Shown here piece by piece: positions 37,763 to 46,418 of a stretch of 64,000 nucleotides of DNA. A model generated the notes under the pieces. It saw only the letters and a list, made by a program, of their open reading frames with translations. It was not told the DNA's origin and ran no database searches. Source of the stretch: Sva-07 sp963829585. Lineage in GTDB: Bacteria; Actinomycetota; Acidimicrobiia; Acidimicrobiales; Ilumatobacteraceae. Made by a program: the position numbers and the translations under genes. The stretch lies in NCBI GenBank assembly GCA_963829585.1, contig CAWHJD010000013.1:1-64000 (forward strand), given 5' to 3'. Each line of letters starts with the position of its first letter. Position 1 is the stretch's first letter.

Positions 37763-38424
37763 TTGTTCCGGAGAGCGCACGCCCACCGGAGCGGTGAGGA
37801 GGGGGCTTCGGCCCAGCCCGCACCGCTCACGAGGCGAAAGCGGAATCGGAGCATGGACAGTGTTCACGGCCACCTCGAACGGGCCGCCGGACTCCCTCGG
37901 GAGCTCGACGGCGACCGACGAGTCGGCGACTGCGACGGGAGACCGGAGCGGGAGTCGGGTCAGACCGGACCGATGGTCGCCTTCGGGTGACCGACGGAAA
38001 CGGAGACCTGCTGGACCGTTCGAAGGGTGCGGGGAGACTCGTGACCGGCGGATGGTGCGGCGAGGCGATCGGGTTCGCGGGGCGTCTTCGGACGGTCGGT
38101 GGGCAACGGAGCTGTGGTTGAGGAGCCGAAGGAACTGGGGCCACCCCAACTGGACTCAGCGAGGTCGGTTCCGATTGGCGCCAGGACCGATGGCACGGGC
38201 AACCGGGTCAGCGTGAAGCGGTGCCAACGGGTTCGAGGCCGGGAAACCGGTGTCGAGTCCGAAACGCGGCATCGCCCGCCACGCCGGAAGGCGAGACGGG
38301 CGATGTGAACAGGTCGAGTCGAAGGCTAACGCCCGACGTTCGACCAGTGGTGGACCTGTCCATCGAGCAGCCCCGAAGGGTGCGCCGGCGAAAGCCGGTC
38401 ACCCGACGGGGCGCTTTCGTTTTT
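37763..38424 (+). ncRNA. candidate large structured noncoding RNA
   Basis: About 660 bases without coding character fold locally into many plus-strand hairpins. Examples are GAGCGGTG (37789-37796) with CACCGCTC (37821-37828) enclosing GGGC-TTCG-GCCC; CGTC-TTCG-GACG (38083-38094); CCGG-GAAA-CCGG (38239-38250); CATCGCCCG (38270-38278) with CGGGCGATG (38297-38305) enclosing CGCC-GGAA-GGCG; ACAGGTC (38309-38315) with GACCTGT (38353-38359) enclosing GTCGAA/TTCGAC; and GGCAC (38192-38196) with GTGCC (38221-38225). The loops are UUCG or GNRA on this strand. A strong terminator closes the region. I could not match it to RNase P RNA, tmRNA, SRP RNA or 6S RNA. The 5' end is estimated. Confidence 0.65.
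38370..38424 (+). terminator. rho-independent terminator of the candidate ncRNA
   Basis: Nested stems GCCCCG/CGGGGC, GGGTG/CACCC and CCGGC-GAAA-GCCGG are followed by GCTTTCGTTTTT. The orientation fits transcription on the plus strand from the structured region upstream. Confidence 0.75.
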
Positions 38425-38459
38425 CCCACCCCTCCTCCGCACCACCAACCCACAAACCT

Positions 38460-38512
38460 CCGAAATTCTCCTCGCCGTGCGCGCTGAGCGCGCACGGGGA
38501 GGAGAATTTCGG
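38460..38512. repeat. 53-base palindrome, copy 1
   Basis: A near-perfect 26-base inverted repeat (25 of 26 pairs) around one central G. The outer arm begins CCGAAATTCTCCTC and the inner arm is CCGTGCGCGCT/AGCGCGCACGG. It lies between the ncRNA terminator and the stop of the LLM oxidoreductase gene. A second copy of the same length is at 44333-44385. Confidence 0.8.
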
Positions 38513-38537
38513 TGCTGGGCGAGGGGCCGGGTGGGTG

Positions 38538-39494
38538 TCAGTGGAGCGCCGCGGCGAGACGGGTGACGTGCTGGAGGTCGTCGCGGGCGAGTTCGACGGT
38601 GGGGCCGGGGAAGAACGTGACGTCATCGGCTCCTGCGTCGGCGAGTGCTTCCGCGTGACGAACGGCGTCGTCGAAGGAGCCGATCGCTCCGAGCTCGATC
38701 CACCACTCCGCCGGCATCTCGGCGATCCCGTCGACACCTCGCGCGTCGTGACGCTCCATGATCTCGTCGACGTGCGGGTGGGCGAGCAACGCCGGATTGG
38801 TGCCGTCGAGCAATCCGGCGACGAACGGCGCCATGACCCGACGGGCAACGCGCGCGTCGTCGTCGATGGCCAGCGCGGTGAACACCGACACCCGGAACGG
38901 ACCGGGGCTCGCCGCCAGGGCGATCGACTGCGCGACGTAGGTCGGACCCGCGCCTTCGGCGAGCACGACGCCATCGGCCACCCGACCGGCCAGCGCCAAC
39001 GACTTCGGGCCCCGCACACCGGCGAGCAACGGCGGAGCGGACTCGGGTGGCGCATGGAGCGCCACGTCGCGCATCGTGTACTCGGATCCCTCGAACGTGA
39101 CCGTCTCACCGTGCAGCAGTCGGCGCACGATGGTGATCGCCTCCTCGAGCGTCGTGAGCGGAGACGACGTGCGGACGCCCATCTGGTCCATCCACTCCTG
39201 TATCCCATGGCCGATTCCGGCGATCAGGCGCCCCGGCGCCAGGTTGGCGAGCGTCGCCAGTTCCATTGCCGTCACGGCCGGATTACGTGCGACCGCCGGC
39301 AGGATGCCGATCCCGACCGTGAGCGACTCGGTGCGGGCCAACGCCGTCGCTGCCAGGCTGACCGCGGCGGTGTAGAAGCAGTCTTCGATCAGCCAGAGCT
39401 GATCGACGTTCGCGGCCTCGAGGGCCTCGGCCACCTCGACCACGAACGGCGCCGGAAGGCTCCGATCGAAGCACATCCCCACGTTCATCCCCAT
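38538..39494 (-). CDS. LLM-class flavin-dependent oxidoreductase
   Basis: The 318-residue protein has the luciferase-like barrel pattern: N-terminal GMNVGMCFDRSLPAPF, LWLIEDCFYTAAVSLAATAL, VGIGILPAVARNPAVTAMEL and RLIAGIGHGIQEWMDQMG. These proteins use F420 or FMN, and in actinobacteria F420 is common. The substrate is unknown. It lies 19 bases downstream of ilvE on the same strand and is probably in the leuB-ilvE operon, but a role in amino acid synthesis is not implied. Confidence 0.9.
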   Translation of the reverse strand: MGMNVGMCFDRSLPAPFVVEVAEALEAANVDQLWLIEDCFYTAAVSLAATALARTESLTVGIGILPAVARNPAVTAMELATLANLAPGRLIAGIGHGIQEWMDQMGVRTSSPLTTLEEAITIVRRLLHGETVTFEGSEYTMRDVALHAPPESAPPLLAGVRGPKSLALAGRVADGVVLAEGAGPTYVAQSIALAASPGPFRVSVFTALAIDDDARVARRVMAPFVAGLLDGTNPALLAHPHVDEIMERHDARGVDGIAEMPAEWWIELGAIGSFDDAVRHAEALADAGADDVTFFPGPTVELARDDLQHVTRLAAALH

Positions 39495-39513
39495 CGCGGG
39501 ACCGTACCCCGGG

Positions 39514-40431
39514 TCAGCGGACGAGTTCGCACCAATCCTTGTAGCGGGGATCCTGGCCGCGGATGGCCTGGTGGTAGACCTCGGCGATGGCCGACGTCAT
39601 CGGACCGGGACACGGGATCATGCGGTCGTCGACCGAGTTGATCGAGCTGACCTCGGCGGCCGTGCCGCACACGAATGCCTCCTCCGCGATGTACAGATCG
39701 CTGCGGGCGATGTTGTCGACGACCACCTCGAAGCCGAGATCGGCGGCAATCCTCGACACCGAATTCTGGGTGATCCCCTCGAGCGCCCCGGCCGACAGCG
39801 GCGGCGTGAGCAGCTTGCCGTGGCGGGCGACGAAGATGTTCTCGCCGGTGCACTCGGCGATGAGGCCGTTCGGGGCGAGCATGATCGCCTCGTCGTAGCC
39901 GGCCTTCAACGCCTCGACCTTCGCGAGTGACGAGTTCACGTAGTTGCCGGTGGTCTTCGATGCGGGCGGCATCGTGTTGTGGTCGTGACGCGTCCACGAC
40001 GAGATCTTCATCCGCACGCCCTTCTCGACGGCGTCATCGCCGAGGTACGCACCCCACGGCCAGCAGGCGATCGACACGTCGACCGAACACGGCAACGTGT
40101 TGAGGCCCATCTCGCCGTACCCGTAGTAGGCGATGGGCCGGATGTAGCAGGACTCGAGCCCCGTCGAGGCAACGGTCTCCTTGGTCGCGGCGATCAACTC
40201 GTCGACGGTGTACGGGATCTCCATGCCCATGATCTGCGCCGAGCTGAACAGACGCTCGATGTGCTCGGTCAGACGGAAGACGGCCGGACCCTGATCGGTC
40301 TCGTACGCCCGGATGCCCTCGAACACGCCGGTGCCGTAGTGCAGCGTGTGGGTGAGCACGTGGACCTGGGCCTTGTCCCAGTCGACGAGCTCGCCGTTCA
40401 TCCAGATCTTGGGGGTCGGTGCGATGGGCAT
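39514..40431 (-). CDS. ilvE: branched-chain amino acid aminotransferase
   Basis: IlvE carries out the final transamination to leucine, isoleucine and valine. The 305-residue class IV aminotransferase has HTLHYGTGVFEGIRAYE, the region with the probable PLP lysine in PPASKTTGNYVNSSLAKVEA, and LIAECTGENIFVARHGKL. ATG 40431 is preferred because it lies 4 bases past the leuB stop. With leuB it forms one transcription unit near cimA. Confidence 0.94.
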   Translation of the reverse strand: MPIAPTPKIWMNGELVDWDKAQVHVLTHTLHYGTGVFEGIRAYETDQGPAVFRLTEHIERLFSSAQIMGMEIPYTVDELIAATKETVASTGLESCYIRPIAYYGYGEMGLNTLPCSVDVSIACWPWGAYLGDDAVEKGVRMKISSWTRHDHNTMPPASKTTGNYVNSSLAKVEALKAGYDEAIMLAPNGLIAECTGENIFVARHGKLLTPPLSAGALEGITQNSVSRIAADLGFEVVVDNIARSDLYIAEEAFVCGTAAEVSSINSVDDRMIPCPGPMTSAIAEVYHQAIRGQDPRYKDWCELVR

Positions 40432-40435
40432 GTCG

Positions 40436-41428
40436 TCAGCTTCCCACGCGCGCAGCGACGGCGTCACCGACGTCGGTGGTGCTGCCGGTGACAGGATCGG
40501 CGCACGCGGCGCGGATCCGATCGGCCGCAGCGCTCTCGCCGAGGAAGTCGAGCATCAGCGCTGCGCTGAGGATCGCCGCCGTGGGGTTGGCCTTCCCGGT
40601 GCCGACGATGTCGGGCGCAGAACCGTGCACCGGCTCGAACATCGACGGGCCCGTGCGAGCCGGGTTGAGATTGGCCGACGACGCGAGTCCGATCCCGCCC
40701 GACACGGCACCACCCAGATCGGTGAGGATGTCGCCGAACAGGTTGTCGGTCACGATCACGTCGTACCGGTGGGGATCCTGCACGAAGTAGATACAGGCGG
40801 CGTCGACGTGGTTGTACGCAGTGGTGACGTCGGGGTACTCGGCGGCGACCTCGTCGAACGTGCGCTCCCACAGATTGCCCGAGAACGTGAGGACGTTGGT
40901 CTTGTGCACGAGCGTGAGGTGCTTGCGCGGACGACCCGCCGCCAACTCGAACGCATAGCGGATGCAGCGCTCGACGCCATGACGGGTGTTCACCGATCCC
41001 TGTGTCGCCACTTCGAGCGGCGTGCCCCGCCGCAGCACACCACCTTCGCCGACGTACGGGCCTTCGGTGTTCTCGCGGATCACCACGAAATCGTGGGGCG
41101 CGTCGCCGCCGGGCGCCGTGCCGACGAAGGGCCGCTGGTTGATGTAGAGATCGAGCTCGAAGCGCATCTTCAGGAGCAGGCCGCGCTCGATGACCCCCGG
41201 AGGGACCTCCGGCGTCCCGACGGCGCCCAGCAGGATGCAGTCGAAGGTTCGGAGTTCGTCCAGGACCTCGTCGGAGAGGATCTCACCGTCGCGCAGGTAC
41301 CGCGACCCGCCGAGATCGAAGTCGGTCGTGGCGATGTCGACTCCTGCTGCCCGAACCACCTTGATGGCCTCGGCGGTCACTTCGGGGCCGATGCCGTCGC
41401 CGCCGATCACTGCGATGTTGTGCGTCAT
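40436..41428 (-). CDS. leuB: 3-isopropylmalate dehydrogenase
   Basis: LeuB oxidises and decarboxylates 3-isopropylmalate with NAD in leucine synthesis. The 330-residue protein shows IAVIGGDGIGPEVTAEAIKV, the catalytic VVIRENTEGPYVGEGG, the Lys in LTLVHKTNVLTFSG, and the metal/NAD motif DVIVTDNLFGDILTDLGG with HGSAPDIVGTGKANPTA. It is of the shorter actinobacterial type. No leader peptide is visible upstream. Confidence 0.95.
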   Translation of the reverse strand: MTHNIAVIGGDGIGPEVTAEAIKVVRAAGVDIATTDFDLGGSRYLRDGEILSDEVLDELRTFDCILLGAVGTPEVPPGVIERGLLLKMRFELDLYINQRPFVGTAPGGDAPHDFVVIRENTEGPYVGEGGVLRRGTPLEVATQGSVNTRHGVERCIRYAFELAAGRPRKHLTLVHKTNVLTFSGNLWERTFDEVAAEYPDVTTAYNHVDAACIYFVQDPHRYDVIVTDNLFGDILTDLGGAVSGGIGLASSANLNPARTGPSMFEPVHGSAPDIVGTGKANPTAAILSAALMLDFLGESAAADRIRAACADPVTGSTTDVGDAVAARVGS

Positions 41429-41508
41429 GGGCGGCGATCCTACGGCGGCGACGGGTCCCCATCACATGGCACGTCGGGCGTGGCCGACGGGGCTCCGGGT
41501 ATCCTCGG

Positions 41509-41964
41509 ATGACCATGGCCGAAGTCCAGTTGTCTCCCGCAGCGTACGAACGCCTCAAGGCCGAGTTCGACGATCTGACCACACGCGGTCGGATCGAGGT
41601 CGCCAACAAGATCGAGCGTGCCCGGGAAGAAGGCGACCTCAAGGAGAACGCCGGCTATCACGCCGCGAAGGACGAGCAGGGCCACATGGAGGGCCGCATC
41701 CGCCAGCTGGAACACCTGTTGGAGAACGCCCAGATCGTCGAGGGTTCGAAGATCTACACCGTGGTGTACGAGGGCGACTCGGAGGACGACGCCGAGCGCT
41801 ATCTCATCGGCAACATGGAAGAGCAGGTCGACGGCGCCGATGTGATCAGTCGCACGTCACCGCTCGGCAAGGTCCTCGACGGCGCCGAGGCCGGTGCGAC
41901 CATCACCTACGAGGCGCCCAACGGCGCGCTCACCGTGACCGTGCTGCGTGTCGAGCAAGCCTGA
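41509..41964 (+). CDS. greA: transcription elongation factor GreA
   Basis: GreA enters the RNA polymerase secondary channel and stimulates cleavage of backtracked transcripts. The 151-residue protein has the N-terminal coiled coil with the acidic tip (KIERAREEGDLKENAGYHAA, Asp and Glu at the tip) and the C-terminal FKBP-like domain (ISRTSPLGKVLDGAEAGATI). ATG 41509 or 41515 could be the start. The next gene begins about 10 bases after its stop. Confidence 0.96.
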   Translation: MTMAEVQLSPAAYERLKAEFDDLTTRGRIEVANKIERAREEGDLKENAGYHAAKDEQGHMEGRIRQLEHLLENAQIVEGSKIYTVVYEGDSEDDAERYLIGNMEEQVDGADVISRTSPLGKVLDGAEAGATITYEAPNGALTVTVLRVEQA

Positions 41965-41974
41965 GGCCGACGCC

Positions 41975-42827
41975 GTGAGTCAGGTGACGATCCTGACACC
42001 CAGGCTGCCCACGGGGCGATTCGTCGACCTCGGCGAGCGCGGCACGATCATCGTGCGTGACTTCGGTGGACGGCCCGGGAGCACCCGTCCTCGCCCTGCT
42101 GCACGGGTGGACCGCGACGGCCGACCTCAACTGGTTCAAGTGCTACGAGGGACTCGGTGAACACTTCCGCGTGATCGCGTTCGATCATCGCGGACACGGC
42201 ACCGGCGTACGGACGAAGCAGCCGTTCCGACTGGAGGACTGCGCCGACGACGTCGCCGACGTGACAGCCGCGTTGGGCGTCGACACGTTCATCCCGGTCG
42301 GCTACTCGATGGGCGGCCCGATCGCCCAACTCGTGTGGAAACGACACCGCGAACGGGTCAGAGGACTCGTCCTGTGCGCGACTGCTCCCTACTTCGCGGC
42401 GCGGCGCAACGAGCGCAGGATGCTGCTCGGCTTGACGGGCCTCGCGACCATGGCCCGCGTCGCCCCCGAGAGCGCCAAGATCTGGCTGACCGAACAGCTC
42501 TACCTCCAGCGCAAGACGATGCAGTGGGAACCCTGGGCCATCCAACAGGCGGCCACGCACGACTGGCGAATGGTGCTCGAGGCCGGCCGGGCGCTCGGCA
42601 ACTTCTCGTCGACCGACTGGTTGGCGGACATCGATGTCCCCGTGTCCAACGTGCTGACGATGCGCGACCAGGTGGTCCCGCTGCGCCGACAGGTCAAGCT
42701 GTTCGAGCAGATCCCGGACACCCACGCCTTCCGCATCGACGGGATGCACGACGCCGCCGTTGCCAACGCCGACCGGTTCGTGCCGACGCTGATCAGAGCG
42801 ATCGGTTCGATCGAGCAGCGTTCGTGA
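41975..42827 (+). CDS. alpha/beta-fold hydrolase, frameshifted
   Basis: The N-terminal strand region reads PRLPTGRFVDLGERGTIIVR. After a shift near 42065 it continues DGPGAPVLALLHGWTATADL, with the oxyanion HGW. The nucleophile elbow is VGYSMGGPIAQLVW, and a catalytic Asp/His pair is likely in MRDQVVPLR and DGMHDAAV. The family covers esterases and C-C hydrolases, and substrate is unknown. GTG 41975 is used because it follows the greA stop. The stop overlaps the next start (GTGA). Confidence 0.85.
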
Positions 42828-44308
42828 CGGGTTCGAGGCGTCACCGCGGGATGCTGGCAGTCGGCATCACGGGCTCGCTGCTCGCGCTCGCTGTTCTGAC
42901 CGTGCGCGCCGTTGGGCGAACGAGCAGTCCGGGTCATGCCGTTCATCGATCGCGGCTGGGTCGCAACACGCGCCTCGCCCGAATGGGCGCCAGGGTCGGA
43001 ACCACGTACGCCACCACTGCGGCCCGCAAGACGTTCGCGTCGGCCGAACGTCGCGAGGAACTGGATCGCCACCGAGAGCTGCGATCGGCGCAGCAGGTCG
43101 CGGACGAACTCGGGCACATGAAGGGCGCCCTGATGAAGCTCGGCCAGATGGCCAGTTACCTCGACGACGGACTGCCCGAGCCGCTGCGCCTCGCACTGTC
43201 GCAGCTGCAGTCGAACGCTCCGCCCATGTCGATCGAGCTGTCGATCGCCACGATCGAGCGTGAGCTCGGGCGTCCGGTCGAGGAGCTCTTCGTCGAGTTC
43301 GATCCCGATCCCATCGCGGCCGCGTCGATCGGCCAGGTGCACCGGGCGTTGATCCGCGACTCGGCCGGTGTCGAGCGCGCCGTGGCCGTCAAGGTCCAGT
43401 ACCCGGGTGTCGCCGAGGCGATCGTCGCCGACCTGCGCAACGCAGACCTGCTCGGCGCCGTGCTCCGACAGGGGTTCGGCGGGCTCGACCCGGCGGAGAT
43501 GGTCGACGAGATCAAGCTGCGCATCGCCGAGGAAACGGACTACGAGCTCGAGGCTCGAAATCAACAACTGTTCGTCGACTACTACCGGGATCATCCGTTC
43601 ATCAAGATCCCCGAGGTGGTGCCCGAGCTGTCGACACGTTGCGTCCTGACCACCGAACTCGTCGAGGGGTTCACCTGGGCCGAGCTGCTGCAGCGCGACC
43701 GGGCCACTCGCGATCGGGCCGGCGAGGTCATCTTCCGGTTCGTGTTCCGCAGCCTCTATCGGATGGGTGCCTTCAATGGTGATCCTCATCCGGGGAACTA
43801 CCTGTTCCACGACGACGGCACGGTCACGTTCCTCGACTTCGGACTCGTCAAGCACTTCTCCGTCGAGGAGTTGTCGACGTTCGGGTCGATGGTGAAGGCA
43901 GCGGCGGTCGACCACGATCACGCCGAGTTCCGTTCGATCCTGGAGTGCGCCGGAATGTTGCAGCCGGGAGCGCCGGTGTCGACCGAGGAGGTCGGCGAGT
44001 ACTTCTCGCACTTCTACGACACGGTGCGAAGCGATACCGACATGACCTGGACGCGCGAGTACGCGAACTCGATCGTGCGGCACACGTTCGACCGCACGAG
44101 TCCGATCAGCCAGTACGCAACGGTCCCGAGAGCATTCGTCTTCATCCAGCGGATCAACCTCGGGCTGTATGCGCTGCTCGGCCAACTCGGCGCCAGCGGC
44201 AACTACCGCCGCATCGCCTCCGAGTTGTGGCCCTTCGTCGACGCAGAGCCGTCCACCGACCTCGGACGCGCCGAGGCCGCCTGGCTCGCGACGCACCCCC
44301 ATCCCTGA
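42824..44308 (+). CDS. ABC1/AarF/UbiB family atypical kinase
   Basis: The 494-residue protein starts with one hydrophobic segment (GMLAVGITGSLLALAVLTVR) and has the family-specific KxGQ helix (ALMKLGQMASYLDDGLPEPL), the Ala-rich nucleotide loop AAASIGQVHRA, AVKVQYPGV with the Lys, EETDYELEARNQ, GAFNGDPHPGNYLF and the metal-binding VTFLDFG. UbiB-type proteins act as ATPases in isoprenoid-lipid or quinone metabolism. It is translationally coupled to the hydrolase upstream. Confidence 0.92.
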   Translation: MTGSRRHRGMLAVGITGSLLALAVLTVRAVGRTSSPGHAVHRSRLGRNTRLARMGARVGTTYATTAARKTFASAERREELDRHRELRSAQQVADELGHMKGALMKLGQMASYLDDGLPEPLRLALSQLQSNAPPMSIELSIATIERELGRPVEELFVEFDPDPIAAASIGQVHRALIRDSAGVERAVAVKVQYPGVAEAIVADLRNADLLGAVLRQGFGGLDPAEMVDEIKLRIAEETDYELEARNQQLFVDYYRDHPFIKIPEVVPELSTRCVLTTELVEGFTWAELLQRDRATRDRAGEVIFRFVFRSLYRMGAFNGDPHPGNYLFHDDGTVTFLDFGLVKHFSVEELSTFGSMVKAAAVDHDHAEFRSILECAGMLQPGAPVSTEEVGEYFSHFYDTVRSDTDMTWTREYANSIVRHTFDRTSPISQYATVPRAFVFIQRINLGLYALLGQLGASGNYRRIASELWPFVDAEPSTDLGRAEAAWLATHPHP

Positions 44309-44332
44309 CCGCCCCCACACACCCCACCACCG

Positions 44333-44385
44333 CCGAAATTCTCCTCTGGGTGCGCGCTCGAGCGCGCACCCAGAGGCATTTTCGG
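44333..44385. repeat. 53-base palindrome, copy 2
   Basis: Same length and outer arm as copy 1 (starts CCGAAATTCTCCTC), but the inner stem is CTGGGTGCGCGCTC/GAGCGCGCACCCAG, so both strands of the stem changed together. A one-base bulge occurs in the outer stem. It lies 25 bases past the ABC1 kinase stop, before the FKBP gene, and could also terminate transcription. Confidence 0.8.
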
Positions 44386-44469
44386 AGTTGTGTGGGAGGT
44401 GGGTGAGAGTTGGGTGGGGGTTTGAGGGCTGACGTGGGGGCGGCGGAGTTCGCAAGTAGCGTCGTTCCG

Positions 44470-45402
44470 ATGCGCCGGACACTGCCTGTATTGCTCACCG
44501 CCACCTTGCTGCTCGCTGCGTGCGGGAGCGACGGAGATGCGGCCACCGACACGAGCACAGCCGAGGCGACGGTCGACAGCACCGCCACCACGGATTCGGC
44601 GACCGGGTCGAGCGAGCCGGCGCCGCCCGCCACCAACCCCGACAAGCCCGAGGTCGAGATCCCCGAGGAGATCCCGACGGAGCTGCAGATCACGGTGCTC
44701 GAAGAGGGTTCGGGTCCCGAGGCCCAGACCGGCGACACCGTGGTCGTCGACTACGTCGGCGTTCGCAGCAGCGACGGCGTCGAGTTCGACAACAGCTACG
44801 ACCGTTTCGAGCCGTTCCCGGTCGTGCTCGGCCAGGGCAGCGTCATCAAGGGCTGGGACGACGGGCTCGTCGGAGCGCAGGCCGGCGCCAAGATCCGACT
44901 CGACATCCCGAGTGACCTCGCGTACGGCGCCGAGGCCAGAGGCGACATCATCGGCGAAAACGAGGCGTTGACCTTCCTCATCGAAGTGCGCGCGGTCATC
45001 CAGCCGCCGGACCCCGCCGACGCTCCGACCGAAGCAGGCGTTCCCGAATCCGAGGGCGCCGTCGAGACCACCACCGTCGATCTGCGCGAGGGCGAGGGTG
45101 CCGAGATGCAGCCCGGTCAGACCGGCGTCGTCAACTACGTCGTGTACCGCGGTGACAACCTCGTGGAACTCGAGAGCAGCTGGGCGGCCGAGCCGGTGCA
45201 GATCGGTACGGCTGCCGGCAGTGGCTTCCCGGGCTTCGTGAAGGGACTGCCCGGAATGAAGGTCGGCGGTCGCCGCGCCATCATCATTCCCCCGGCCGAC
45301 GGGTTCGGCCCGGACGGCAACCCGCAGCTCGGCCTTCCCGCCGGATCCGACATGATCGTCGTCGTCGACCTGCTCGGGATCTACGGCACCCCCGACGAGT
45401 GA
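44470..45402 (+). CDS. lipoprotein with two FKBP-type peptidyl-prolyl isomerase domains
   Basis: A lipobox signal (VLLTATLLLAAC) is followed by an acidic Thr/Ser/Pro-rich linker (about 20-70). The first FKBP domain (about 75-165) has DTVVVDYVGVRSSDGVEFDN, PFPVVLGQGSVIKGWDDGLV and IPSDLAYG. The second (about 195-310) is more divergent, with TGVVNYVVYRGDNLV and GFPGFVKGLPGMKVGGRRAI. It should assist folding of exported proteins outside the membrane. The second domain may have lost activity, since several active-site aromatics are not obvious. Confidence 0.9.
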   Translation: MRRTLPVLLTATLLLAACGSDGDAATDTSTAEATVDSTATTDSATGSSEPAPPATNPDKPEVEIPEEIPTELQITVLEEGSGPEAQTGDTVVVDYVGVRSSDGVEFDNSYDRFEPFPVVLGQGSVIKGWDDGLVGAQAGAKIRLDIPSDLAYGAEARGDIIGENEALTFLIEVRAVIQPPDPADAPTEAGVPESEGAVETTTVDLREGEGAEMQPGQTGVVNYVVYRGDNLVELESSWAAEPVQIGTAAGSGFPGFVKGLPGMKVGGRRAIIIPPADGFGPDGNPQLGLPAGSDMIVVVDLLGIYGTPDE

Positions 45403-45411
45403 GCCCGTCCA

Positions 45412-45430
45412 CGACGTGTCCGACACGTCG
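45412..45430. terminator. palindrome between convergent FKBP and nadC genes
   Basis: CGACGTGTC and GACACGTCG are perfect complements around one C. It lies 10 bases past the FKBP stop and 22 before the nadC stop. There is no T-tract. Confidence 0.35.
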
Positions 45431-45451
45431 CGGACCAGATCGTGACCAGCG

Positions 45452-46360
45452 TCAGGCGGACTGGAGATCGAGGCCGAGGTCGAGGACCCGCGCCGAGTGG
45501 GTCAGCTCGCCGACGGCGATGAAATCGACGCCTGTCGCCGCCACGGCTCGGGCCGATTCGAGCGTGAGTCCACCGCTGGCCTCCAGGCGGACGGCGACGT
45601 TCGACTCATTGCGAATCGCGACGGCCTCGCGCATCTGCTCGGGCGTGAAGTTGTCGATCAACACCTCGTCGGCCCCCGCCGCGATCGCCTCACGGAGCCC
45701 GTCGAGTGAGTCGACTTCGATCTCGACCGGGATCGTCGCTTCGAGGTCACGAACTCGCCGGTAGGCCTCGGTGATTCCTCCGGCAGCCGCGATGTGGTTG
45801 TCCTTGACGAGCGCCATGTCGGACAGCCCCATCCGGTGGTTCACACCACCGCCGCACCGTACGGCGTACTTCTCGAGAGCCCGGAGACCGGGTGTGGTCT
45901 TGCGGGTGTCACGTACCACCGCCGAGGTGCCCTCCAGCGCATCGGCCCATCTCCGCGTCGCCGACGCAACACCGGACAGGTGGCAGAGCAGGTTCAGTGC
46001 CGTTCGTTCGGCCGTCAGCAACAATCGGGTCGGTGCCGTCACCTCGGCGACCTTCGTGCCTCGTTGCACCGAGGCTCCGTCGGGGACCATCCGGGTGAAG
46101 TCGCTGGCTTCGTCCCCGCACACGGCCTCGATCACGGCGGCGACGATCGGGAGTCCGGCGATCACGCCGGCCTCGCGCGCCCCGAACGTCGCCGTGCTGC
46201 GCTGATCGGCATCGATCGTGGCCACCGAGGTGACGTCGACGCCACCCATCAGATCCTCGAGGATCGCGTTGCGAACGATGCCGGCCACCGCATCGGGATC
46301 GAGGCCGCCGGCGATCAGCTCACGCCGCGTTGACTCCGACAGCGGGTGGAACACGAACAT
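45452..46360 (-). CDS. nadC: nicotinate-nucleotide pyrophosphorylase (carboxylating)
   Basis: NadC converts quinolinate and PRPP to nicotinate mononucleotide. The 302-residue protein shows EDLMGGVDVTSVATI, RTALNLLCHLSGVAS, VVRDTRKTTPGLRALEKYAV, GGGVNHRMGLSDMALVKDNH and VEIEVDSLDGLREA, covering the PRPP and quinolinate sites. It is the last gene of the nadA-nadB(-MOSC)-nadC unit on the minus strand. Confidence 0.95.
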   Translation of the reverse strand: MFVFHPLSESTRRELIAGGLDPDAVAGIVRNAILEDLMGGVDVTSVATIDADQRSTATFGAREAGVIAGLPIVAAVIEAVCGDEASDFTRMVPDGASVQRGTKVAEVTAPTRLLLTAERTALNLLCHLSGVASATRRWADALEGTSAVVRDTRKTTPGLRALEKYAVRCGGGVNHRMGLSDMALVKDNHIAAAGGITEAYRRVRDLEATIPVEIEVDSLDGLREAIAAGADEVLIDNFTPEQMREAVAIRNESNVAVRLEASGGLTLESARAVAATGVDFIAVGELTHSARVLDLGLDLQSA

Positions 46361-46418
46361 GCGCCGAGTGTACGAGCGGCGTCACCCACGGTGCCTGCTC
46401 GGGCCCATCGGTGAGACC

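Noticed and set aside
37166..38149. Long minus-strand frame crossing the ncRNA region, with a His-rich stretch (RRHHHH)
   Set aside because: The His run comes from reading the Ile codons of the cimA leader in another frame, and the rest has no protein-like pattern. The leader, hairpins and terminator explain the DNA better.
37763..38424. Identification of the structured region as RNase P RNA, tmRNA or SRP RNA
   Set aside because: I could not find the conserved RNase P core (GAGGAA...GTCC-type region), a tmRNA tRNA-like end with CCA, or the SRP GGAAG/AGCA loop. Without a covariance search this stays unassigned.
42500..44482. 660-codon minus-strand frame opposite the ABC1 kinase
   Set aside because: The plus-strand ABC1 kinase motifs are unambiguous; the antisense frame is Arg/His-rich noise and crosses the 53-bp palindrome.
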